This document shows, one piece after another, positions 1 through 7,230 of a DNA stretch of 35,521 nucleotides (position 1 is its first letter; each line of letters opens with the position of its first letter). The translations under genes and the position numbers were made by a program. The stretch lies in contig UQYV01000036.1 of the NCBI GenBank assembly GCA_900545245.1, positions 1-35,521 of the forward strand, read 5' to 3'. This stretch comes from an uncultured Bacteroidales bacterium. GTDB lineage: Bacteria; Bacteroidota; Bacteroidia; Bacteroidales; UBA932. The notes below the pieces were generated by a model. That model was not told where the DNA came from. It saw only the letters and a program-made list of their open reading frames with translations, and made no database searches.

Positions 1-101
1 AGGATGAATTTTTCAAATATTTGTTGTAATGTTGCACTTGCTTTTTGACTCTGCGCTCCCAATATTCTCTTGGAGTCTATGGCGTATTTATAAGTTTTTG
101 C

Positions 102-109
102 TATATTTG
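102..109 (+). promoter_or_regulatory. Candidate -7 promoter box of the sugar operon
   Basis: TATATTTG fits the Bacteroidetes -7 consensus TAnnTTTG. A start near base 116 would give a leader of about 130 nt before the first gene at 249. No well-spaced -33 TTTG is obvious. The remainder of 1-248 is AT-rich and holds no coding region I can support. Confidence 0.4.
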
Positions 110-248
110 CTACTCGTGTTTTTAAGTTGTGTGTTTAATTGACTCACGAAAAGCTTTGTTTTTGACTTGAGTTTCGCTGGGAGCGGGATGTAAAAGTATG
201 AAACACACGAATACAAAATAAGTTAACTCACGAGAAGGTTAGAATGTA

Positions 249-1322
249 ATGAAGAGAATAAAGGTCGGATTGATTGGTTACGGACGGATGGGAGGATTCT
301 TTGCGGACGAGTTCCGCAGGAGCGAAAAATGGGATTTGAAATATATCTGCGACATTTCAGATGCCGCTCTTTCCATTGCAGAAGAGAAGTTTCCCGATAT
401 AATAAGGACAAAGGATGAGAATCTTATATTTGGTGACCCCGAAGTGGAGGTTGTCGCGCTGACTGCCCTTGCGGACACGAGGCTCGCCAGGGCAAAGAAA
501 GCTGTTGCTGCCGGCAAGAATATAATAATGGAGAAGCCAATCGCCGATTCGATAGAGAAAGAATGGGAAGTCGTTCGGGAAACAGAAGGAGCGGGTTTAC
601 TTTCGACGGTGGATTTATATCTCAGAAACTCTTGGTACTACAATGAGCTTAAAAATGTCATCCGTTCCGGGGAACTTGGAGAACTTGCCATAGTGAGGCT
701 TTGCCATATGACTCCCGGACTCTCTCCTGGAGAGGGGCACGAGTTTGAAGGTCCGGCTTTCCACGATTGCGGAATGCACTATATCGACATCGCACGCTGG
801 CTCACCGGTAGCGAGTTCAAGACTTGGAACGCTCAGGCGTTGAGGCTTTGGGAGTGGAAAGACCCTTGGTGGTTGCAGACTCACGGTACTTTCGAAAACG
901 GAGTCGTATTTGACATCACCCAAGGACACAACTACGGACAGTTGTCAAAGGACCAGACCCATAATTCCTACGCCGACATCATAGGAACGAAAGGGATAGT
1001 CCGTATGTTCCACGATTTCAAGACGGCTGTTGTCGATATTCACGGCGTCACGCGGACAGAAAGGATAGAGAAAGCTTATGGGGGAAAGAATATCGACAAG
1101 TTGATTGACGTTTACGCGGATTGCCTCAGAAACGCTGCAACGCCCTCGCGGCTTCCCTCGCTCAGAGACGCGGCTATAGCTTCGGACTTCGCGTGGAAGA
1201 TGCTCTCAGACGCTGCGACTCACGACCTTCCGGTGAAAGGGACTCACGAAGAATTGGAGCAGATTTGGGAGAGACGTCGCACGGCGACAAACGGATACGG
1301 ACTGATTCGTCACGACAAATAG
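249..1322 (+). CDS. Gfo/Idh/MocA family oxidoreductase (cytoplasmic)
   Basis: NAD(P)-dependent sugar or sugar-derivative dehydrogenase of the Gfo/Idh/MocA superfamily; substrate not determinable. The N-terminal Rossmann fold is seen as VGLIGYGRMG (residues 6-15), and the family EKP motif sits at 95-97. A D173...H177 pair (FHDCGMHYID) corresponds to the usual catalytic/substrate-binding helix of the second domain. The 357-aa length is normal and there is no signal peptide, so the enzyme should be cytoplasmic. The ATG at 249 is chosen because an ATG five bases earlier runs straight into a stop. It is the first gene of a same-strand run with a Tat-exported relative, a DUF1080 lipoprotein and an isomerase-like protein. 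This suggests it acts on a 3-keto or reduced sugar brought in from the periplasm. Confidence 0.9.
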   Translation: MKRIKVGLIGYGRMGGFFADEFRRSEKWDLKYICDISDAALSIAEEKFPDIIRTKDENLIFGDPEVEVVALTALADTRLARAKKAVAAGKNIIMEKPIADSIEKEWEVVRETEGAGLLSTVDLYLRNSWYYNELKNVIRSGELGELAIVRLCHMTPGLSPGEGHEFEGPAFHDCGMHYIDIARWLTGSEFKTWNAQALRLWEWKDPWWLQTHGTFENGVVFDITQGHNYGQLSKDQTHNSYADIIGTKGIVRMFHDFKTAVVDIHGVTRTERIEKAYGGKNIDKLIDVYADCLRNAATPSRLPSLRDAAIASDFAWKMLSDAATHDLPVKGTHEELEQIWERRRTATNGYGLIRHDK

Positions 1323-1391
1323 AAACTGATTGTTTCCCTCGGTCCGACACCGACGAAAAAGAGAACTTTTTTAACACAAATACCACAAATT

Positions 1392-2888
1392 ATGTCTAAA
1401 GAATTATCCAGAAGATCATTTCTGAAGGTTGGAACAGCAGCGGCTGTCGGCCTTGCAGTTTCTCCCAATGTGCTTTTCGGAGCTAACTCCGCGGATACAA
1501 TCGAAGAGGAAAAACCGAAACCTCTTGACAGAAAACTCAAAATTTTGGCTGTCGGCATCGGCGGTAGGGGCGCGAGCGTACTGAAGGGGCTCGAAACTGA
1601 GGATATCATCGGATTGTGCGATGTGGATTGGAAATATGCTGACCACATCTTCAAGCGCTATCCTAAGGCAAAGAAATACAATGACTACCGCGTGATGTTC
1701 AAGGAGTTGCTCCCTGAGTGCGACGCGGTTATGTGTGCGACAGCTGACCACACCCATGCAATCATCTGCGCAGAGGCTCTCGCTGCCGGAAAGCACGTCT
1801 ATTGCGAAAAGCCTCTCACCCACACCGTGTATGAGTCAAGGCTTCTTACCAAACTCGCCGCTAAGGCCGGAGTTGCCACCCAGATGGGTAATCAGGGTGC
1901 ATCGGAAGAGGGAGTGAGACTTGCCTGTGAATGGATTTGGAACGGCGAAATCGGCGAAGTCAGAAGAGTTGACGCATTTACCGACCGTCCGATTTGGCCA
2001 CAGGGTCTTGAGCGTCCGACCGAAAAGATGAGGGTGCCTTCTACTCTCAATTGGGATGCTTTCATAGGACCGGCTCCTATGCGTCCATACCACTCAATCT
2101 ACACTCCGTGGAATTTCCGTGGCTGGTGGGATTTCGGAACAGGTGCGCTTGGTGATATGGCCTGCCACATTCTCCACGCTCCTTTCAAAGCTCTCAATCT
2201 CGGCTATCCGACTCAGGTTCAGGGTTCTTCAACAAAACTTCTCAGCGAATCCTGCCCTACGGCGCAGCACGTGAAATATCTCTTCCCTGCAAGAGACAAT
2301 ATGCCGAAGGTGGCTATGCCGGAGGTGGAAGTGAACTGGTATGACGGCGGTCTTCTCCCTGACAGGCCGGAAGGTCTTCCTGCCGGAGTGGACCTCAATT
2401 TCGATGGTGGCTGCGTCATTTTCTATGGAACAAAGGATACGCTCATCTGCGGCTGCTACGGTCGCAGACCATATCTTGTTTCGGGTCGTGTGCCTGAGGT
2501 TCCTCAGACTCTTCGCCGCGTCACTCTCGGTCACATACAGGACTGGGTTCGCGCCTGCAAGGAAGACCCTTCAGTTCGCGTGCCTTCAGCATCAGATTTC
2601 AGCGAGGCGGGTCCTTTCAACGAGATGGTAGTAATGGGTGTGCTTGCAGTGCGTCTCCAGGGTCTCAACCAGGTTCTCGACTGGGACGGCAAGAATATGA
2701 GATTCACGAACATCCCTGCCGACGCGACTGTAAGGTCTATGGTCAAGGACGGATTCTCCATCCGCGACGGACATCCGACTTTCGAAAACACCTACACCGA
2801 GCCGGTGAATGCCCGGGAATTTGCTGCCGAACTCATCAGACATACCTACCGTAATGGCTATGAGCTTCCTCCAATGCCTGAGGAATAA
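1392..2888 (+). CDS. Tat-exported Gfo/Idh/MocA family oxidoreductase
   Basis: A 498-aa exported oxidoreductase. The N-terminus carries a twin-arginine signal (SRRSFLK, residues 6-12, then a hydrophobic stretch to about residue 30), so the protein is folded with its nicotinamide cofactor and exported to the periplasm. The Rossmann glycine motif (VGIGGRGAS, about 54-62) and the EKP motif (139-141) are present. The long C-terminal part, with repeated tryptophans and a WWDFGTGALGDMACH segment, is typical of the exported subgroup found in Bacteroidetes polysaccharide clusters. It lies 69 bp after the first oxidoreductase and 66 bp before the DUF1080 gene. By analogy with the described 3-keto-glycoside route it may oxidise the C3 hydroxyl of a glycoside; that assignment is inference. 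Confidence 0.9.
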   Translation: MSKELSRRSFLKVGTAAAVGLAVSPNVLFGANSADTIEEEKPKPLDRKLKILAVGIGGRGASVLKGLETEDIIGLCDVDWKYADHIFKRYPKAKKYNDYRVMFKELLPECDAVMCATADHTHAIICAEALAAGKHVYCEKPLTHTVYESRLLTKLAAKAGVATQMGNQGASEEGVRLACEWIWNGEIGEVRRVDAFTDRPIWPQGLERPTEKMRVPSTLNWDAFIGPAPMRPYHSIYTPWNFRGWWDFGTGALGDMACHILHAPFKALNLGYPTQVQGSSTKLLSESCPTAQHVKYLFPARDNMPKVAMPEVEVNWYDGGLLPDRPEGLPAGVDLNFDGGCVIFYGTKDTLICGCYGRRPYLVSGRVPEVPQTLRRVTLGHIQDWVRACKEDPSVRVPSASDFSEAGPFNEMVVMGVLAVRLQGLNQVLDWDGKNMRFTNIPADATVRSMVKDGFSIRDGHPTFENTYTEPVNAREFAAELIRHTYRNGYELPPMPEE

Positions 2889-2954
2889 TCAAATCTGAAG
2901 CAGGTTGTTTTTGAAGGTTTCTAAATGTACATTTTCAAATAAAACGGACAAAAT

Positions 2955-3812
2955 ATGAAAAAGTCAATTATTTATGCAGCTGCGGCTGTTGCCGGTGTCG
3001 CTATGGTTTCATCTTGCGCCTGCAACAACAATTCAAAAAAGGCTGGGGAAGCTGCGGCTCCTGAGTACACAGTAGTTGAAAAGCCTTGCGTTGAGCTCAG
3101 CGCATATCCGCAGGACAAGGACGGATATTATGTGATTTTCGACGGGACTTCCCTCAACGGCTGGAGAGGCTATATGAAAGAAAATGTCCCTGAGCGCTGG
3201 AGCATCGAGGACGGTTGCCTCAAGTTTGCCGGAACAGGCACAGGTGAAGGTCAGACCAGGGAAGGCGGTGATATCATCTTTGCACACAAGTTCAAGAATT
3301 TCAGGCTTGAGTTTGACTGGATGGTCGAAAAAGGCTCCAATTCAGGAGTTTTCTACCTTGCACAGGAGGTTACAACAAAGGACAAGGACGGCAACACAGA
3401 GGTTCAGCCAATCTATATTTCATCTCCTGAGTATCAGATTCTTGACAACGCAAACCATCCTGACGCCCTTCTTGGCAAGGACGGCAACCGCCAGTCGGCT
3501 TCCCTCTACGATATGATTCCTGCAAAACCGCAGAACTTCACAGGCTACGGCAAGTGGCAGACGGGTGCGATTATGGTTTACAAGGGCACGGTCGTTCACT
3601 ACCAGAACGGAGAAAATGTTCTTGAATACCATCTGTGGACACAGCAATGGACTGATATGCTCAAAAACAGCAAATTCAGCCCGGAAAAATGGCCTCTCGC
3701 TTTCGAACTCCTCAACAACTGCGGAGGCGAGAACCACGAAGGCTATATCGGTTTCCAGGACCACGGCGACAATGTCTGGTATCGTAATATCCGTGTGAAA
3801 GTAATGGAATAA
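2955..3812 (+). CDS. DUF1080 (3-keto-disaccharide hydrolase-like) lipoprotein
   Basis: A 285-aa lipoprotein. The signal peptide ends in a lipobox (V-S-S-C, Cys21), so the mature protein should be anchored in the outer or inner membrane facing the periplasm. The mature part is a DUF1080 (LamG/concanavalin-like) domain, recognisable from GYYVIFDGTSLNGWRGY, EFDWMVEKGSNSGVFY, SPEYQILDNANHPD and the C-terminal IGFQDHGDNVWYRNIRVK. Members of this family hydrolyse or eliminate glycosidic bonds of 3-keto sugars. Its position between a Tat-exported oxidoreductase and an exported isomerase-like protein fits such a role. Specific substrate unknown. Confidence 0.88.
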   Translation: MKKSIIYAAAAVAGVAMVSSCACNNNSKKAGEAAAPEYTVVEKPCVELSAYPQDKDGYYVIFDGTSLNGWRGYMKENVPERWSIEDGCLKFAGTGTGEGQTREGGDIIFAHKFKNFRLEFDWMVEKGSNSGVFYLAQEVTTKDKDGNTEVQPIYISSPEYQILDNANHPDALLGKDGNRQSASLYDMIPAKPQNFTGYGKWQTGAIMVYKGTVVHYQNGENVLEYHLWTQQWTDMLKNSKFSPEKWPLAFELLNNCGGENHEGYIGFQDHGDNVWYRNIRVKVME

Positions 3813-3826
3813 TTGCATAGCGAATT

Positions 3827-4726
3827 ATGAAACAAACTGTACTTTCAACAGTTACAGCAATCGCAGCACTCGTTTTCGGGTGCTGCGACTTGTTGGCCGA
3901 AAATCCTCCGCTCGGCATTCAACTCTATTCTGCGAGGGATTTGATAGGGACGCCGGAAAAATATGCCTCCAAGCATAAAGATGTGTTGAAACAGCTTTCT
4001 CAGATGGGTTACGTCTGTCTTGAGACGGCTTCTTATGCTGATGGAAAAATCTACGGCATATCACCGGAAGAATTCAAGGCGGACTGCAAGGCGGCATCGC
4101 TTGTTCCGCTTTCCACCCACACCACGAGAAACCTCAGTGCCGAAGAGTATCGCTCTGGTAAACCGACAAAAGAAACTCTCGATTGGTGGGAAACCTGCAT
4201 CAAGGCACATAAGGCGACCGGAATGAAATTCATTGTCGCCCCGAGTGTATATTTCCCATTGTCAGAAAGCAGCGTACCAAAGACTCTTGCTGAACTCCGG
4301 ACATATTGCGAATATCTCGACACGGTCGGCAAGATGGTTTCGAGAGCCGGAATGGAATTCGGATACCATAATCATTCGTCCGAGTTTTCGAAGGTCGAAG
4401 GGGAACTGATGTATGATTATATGCTTTCACACACCAATCCGGATTATGTTTTCTTTGAAATGGACGTATATTGGGCAGTCATCGGCGATGCAAGCCCGGT
4501 CGATTATTTCAAGAATAATCCAGGACGTTTCCATCTTCTCCATATCAAGGATCAAAGAGAAATAGGCCAGAGCGGTATGGTTGGTTTCGACGCGATTTTC
4601 GCTAATGCCAAAACCGCCGGAGCGAAAGCCGTCATTGTCGAGGTTGAAAGGTATTCATACGACGATGTTATGCGCAGCATTTCCGAAAGCGCAAGCTATC
4701 TGCAAAACGCAGGATTTGTAAAATAA
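3827..4726 (+). CDS. Exported sugar phosphate isomerase/epimerase-like TIM-barrel protein
   Basis: A 299-aa protein of the xylose isomerase-like TIM barrel superfamily (AP endonuclease 2 fold). A hydrophobic N-terminal signal (residues 5-24) ends around VFGCC, so secretion, possibly as a lipoprotein, is likely. Barrel landmarks are LGIQLYSARDL at the start, GYHNHSSEF, FEMDVYWA, HLLHIKDQ and VIVEVERY; the conserved His/Asp/Glu residues are probable divalent metal ligands. It begins 14 bp after the DUF1080 stop and is the last gene of the operon. A periplasmic epimerase, isomerase or lyase acting on the keto-sugar product is the likeliest role, but the family is broad. Confidence 0.82.
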   Translation: MKQTVLSTVTAIAALVFGCCDLLAENPPLGIQLYSARDLIGTPEKYASKHKDVLKQLSQMGYVCLETASYADGKIYGISPEEFKADCKAASLVPLSTHTTRNLSAEEYRSGKPTKETLDWWETCIKAHKATGMKFIVAPSVYFPLSESSVPKTLAELRTYCEYLDTVGKMVSRAGMEFGYHNHSSEFSKVEGELMYDYMLSHTNPDYVFFEMDVYWAVIGDASPVDYFKNNPGRFHLLHIKDQREIGQSGMVGFDAIFANAKTAGAKAVIVEVERYSYDDVMRSISESASYLQNAGFVK

Positions 4727-4748
4727 CGAGGGCTTAGGAAGTCCGTAT

Positions 4749-4790
4749 GGGGGGGAACAAAAGCTTTTTGCTTTCCCCCCCCCATTTTGT
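4749..4790. terminator. Bidirectional G7/C9 hairpin terminator
   Basis: Seven G (4749-4755) face nine C (4775-4783), with an inner AAAGC/GCTTT stem and a T-rich run after it on the plus strand (attttgttta). It fills the gap between the convergent isomerase-like gene and topA, so it probably stops transcription from both sides. Confidence 0.75.
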
Positions 4791-7109
4791 TTATTTCCGT
4801 GCACGGGCGCGTCTGCGACCGGTAGGTTCGGAGGTCTCGACTATGGTCTTGCAGTCGGCTTCGGTGAGTTTCCAGGCGTCGGTTTTTGACGGAATCTTAT
4901 AGTTGTTGCCGTCGAACTTGATGTAGGGGCCGTAGTTGCCGTTGATAATGGTGATACCGCTGTCCTTGAACTCGGCTATGATTTCGTTGGCTTTCTTGTT
5001 TTCGCTTTCTTCGATAAGGGCGACGCAGTCCTCAAGAGAAACTGAAAGCGGGTCGGACTTTTTCGGGAGCGAAACGTTCTTGTCGCCGTATTTGAGATAC
5101 GGGCCGAAGCGTCCCTTGGTGCAGATGACCGGGATGCCCTTGTACTCTCCGACAGTGCGCGGAAGCTGGAAGAGTTTCAGCGCCTCTTCAAGCGTGATGC
5201 TCTCAATGAGCTGACCGGGAGCGAGTTTCGCGAACTGATGGCTTTCTCCCTCGCCCTTCTGGACGTATGGGCCGAACTTGCCGAACTTTGCCACCAGAGG
5301 CTGCCCGTCCGACGGGTCAACCCCAAGGTCTCTGCTGACGTGGCTGTACTCTTTGTTTTGCAGACAATCCTCCACTGTCTTGTGGAAAGGTGTGTAGAAA
5401 TTGCCTATCACCTCGTTCCACTTGAGTTCGCCTTCGGCAATGCCGTCGAATTCATCCTCGACGTTGGCAGTGAAGTTATAATCGAGTATGGCGCTGAAGT
5501 TCTTGACAAGGAAGTCAGTGACAATCAGGCCGATGTCTTGCGGAAGGAGTTTTCCTTTTTCAGCTCCGACGACTTCCGTGTGGTCAAGCGCGGAGATGAC
5601 TCCGTCCCTCATCTTGAGGTCGGTGACCTTGACCGAAGTTCCCGGCTTGTCGCCTTTCGTGACATAGCCGCGTGCCTTGGTGAGGGTGGTGATGGTCGGA
5701 GCGTAGGTTGACGGACGGCCGATTCCGAGCTCTTCAAGTTTTTTGACGAGGGTCGCCTCGGAGTAGCGCGGAGGGGCTGCCGTGAAGCGGCATTCGGCAG
5801 TCATCTCAACCTGCTGAACCTTGTCGCCTACAGCAACGTTCGGGAGTATTGTGCCCTGTTCGTCGTCCTGCTCGTCGTCCCGTCCCTCGATGTAGAGGCG
5901 GAGGAAACCGTCGAAAAGGATCTCCGTCGCCTGAGCCGTGAACTGTTCCTCCACTTTTTCGGATGCGAGCCTGACGTCGGTCTTGAGCACCTTCGCGTCT
6001 GCCATCTGGGATGCCACGGTGCGCTTCCAGATGAGCTCGTAGAGCTTCTGCTCCTGGGCTGTGCCGTCGATTGATACGCGGTCTATGTAGGTCGGGCGGA
6101 TGGCTTCGTGAGCCTCTTGGGCCCCCTTGGACTTGGTCTTGTAGTTGCGGGTCTTGGAGTATTCTGCTCCATATTCCTTTGTGATATATTCCTTTGCAGC
6201 GTTGAGCGCAAGACCGGAGAGATTGGTGGAGTCGGTACGCATGTAGGTGATGAGTCCGCTCTCGTAGAGTCTCTGCGCAACGCTCATCGTGGTGCTCACA
6301 GGCAGATGGAGCTTGCGTGACGCCTCCTGCTGGAGAGTGGATGTCGTGAACGGGGCTGCCGGGGTTCTCGTGCCTTCCTTCTTCTCGATTCCGCAGACGG
6401 AGAACTGCGCCCCGTTGCATTTGCCGAGGAACTCCCTCGCCTCTTCGACCGATCTGAACTTCTTGTCCAGCACTGCCTTGAGAAATGTTCCCGTGCCCGT
6501 GTTCTCCGGATGGAACAGAGCCTCGATGCGGTAGAACTGCTCCCTGTCGTAGGCCTGGATTTCTCTCTCCCGGTCAACAATGAGCCTCAGCGCCACGGAC
6601 TGAACGCGACCCGCAGAGAGTTTTGGCTGCACCTTTCTCCAGAGTACAGGTGAAAGTTCGAACCCGACCAGACGGTCAAGCACGCGGCGTGCCTGCTGGG
6701 CGTCCACGAGGTCCATATCGATTTCACGAGGATTCTCCACGGCGCTGAGAATGGCGGATTTCGTGATTTCGTGGAAAGTGATGCGCCTTGTGTTCTCCTT
6801 CTTCAGACCGAGAGTCTCGAAAAGGTGCCATGAAATGGCCTCTCCTTCGCGGTCCTCATCGGATGCAAGCCACACCGTATGTGCCCCTGCCGACAGTTTC
6901 CTGAGTTCCGAGACGAGTTTTTTCTTGCCCGCAGGCACCACATATTCGGGTTTGAATCCGTCCTTTATGTCGACGCTCAGTTCGTTGTCGTGAAGGTCAC
7001 GGATGTGTCCTTCGCTTGACTTGACGACATAGTCCTTTCCCAAATATTCCTGAATTTTCTTAGCCTTCGTAGGTGACTCGACGATTACAAGATTTTCCGC
7101 CATATCCAT
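4791..7109 (-). CDS. topA: DNA topoisomerase I (type IA)
   Basis: Relaxes negatively supercoiled DNA. The Toprim domain starts with ENLVIVESPTKAKKIQ and carries the acidic triad in DEDREGE (D94, D96, E98). The catalytic tyrosine is Tyr289 in GLITYMRTDST. RVLDRLVGFELSP (143-155) and SAGRVQSVALRL (165-176) are the usual core motifs. The C-terminus has topoisomerase C-terminal repeats (FGKFGPYV, KGRFGPYLKYG, NGNYGPYIKF) instead of zinc fingers, as is usual in Bacteroidetes, and ends in a basic tail. Length 772 aa is normal. An alternative start two codons later (7103, MAENL) matches homologues better. It is transcribed alone, divergently from the penicillin-binding protein gene. Confidence 0.97.
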   Translation of the reverse strand: MDMAENLVIVESPTKAKKIQEYLGKDYVVKSSEGHIRDLHDNELSVDIKDGFKPEYVVPAGKKKLVSELRKLSAGAHTVWLASDEDREGEAISWHLFETLGLKKENTRRITFHEITKSAILSAVENPREIDMDLVDAQQARRVLDRLVGFELSPVLWRKVQPKLSAGRVQSVALRLIVDREREIQAYDREQFYRIEALFHPENTGTGTFLKAVLDKKFRSVEEAREFLGKCNGAQFSVCGIEKKEGTRTPAAPFTTSTLQQEASRKLHLPVSTTMSVAQRLYESGLITYMRTDSTNLSGLALNAAKEYITKEYGAEYSKTRNYKTKSKGAQEAHEAIRPTYIDRVSIDGTAQEQKLYELIWKRTVASQMADAKVLKTDVRLASEKVEEQFTAQATEILFDGFLRLYIEGRDDEQDDEQGTILPNVAVGDKVQQVEMTAECRFTAAPPRYSEATLVKKLEELGIGRPSTYAPTITTLTKARGYVTKGDKPGTSVKVTDLKMRDGVISALDHTEVVGAEKGKLLPQDIGLIVTDFLVKNFSAILDYNFTANVEDEFDGIAEGELKWNEVIGNFYTPFHKTVEDCLQNKEYSHVSRDLGVDPSDGQPLVAKFGKFGPYVQKGEGESHQFAKLAPGQLIESITLEEALKLFQLPRTVGEYKGIPVICTKGRFGPYLKYGDKNVSLPKKSDPLSVSLEDCVALIEESENKKANEIIAEFKDSGITIINGNYGPYIKFDGNNYKIPSKTDAWKLTEADCKTIVETSEPTGRRRARARK

Positions 7110-7150
7110 ATATTTTTTATACCTCTATAATGCAATTTTCATTTGCGGGT

Positions 7151-7159
7151 GCAAAGTAA
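7151..7159 (-). promoter_or_regulatory. Candidate -7 box for topA
   Basis: Minus-strand TTACTTTGC resembles the Bacteroidetes -7 element. It would start transcription near 7145, about 36 nt before the topA start codon. Confidence 0.45.
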
Positions 7160-7193
7160 CGGACAATTCACCCATATTTCCAAATTTATTGAG

Positions 7194-7201
7194 TAATTTT
7201 G
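7194..7201 (+). promoter_or_regulatory. -7 promoter box for the penicillin-binding protein gene
   Basis: TAATTTTG matches TAnnTTTG. The predicted transcript starts near 7208, which excludes an in-frame ATG at 7189 as the start codon and supports the ATG at 7231. Confidence 0.55.
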
Positions 7202-7230
7202 CGACTTTGAAACATGAAAAAATTACACTT

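Noticed and set aside
4749..4783. G7/C9 tracts considered as a phase-variation site.
   Set aside because: They lie between two convergent stop codons and form a terminator stem; length changes would not affect a reading frame or promoter.
7189..7230. Upstream in-frame ATG for the penicillin-binding protein.
   Set aside because: The TAATTTTG promoter box at 7194-7201 overlaps it, so the transcript would start after this ATG.
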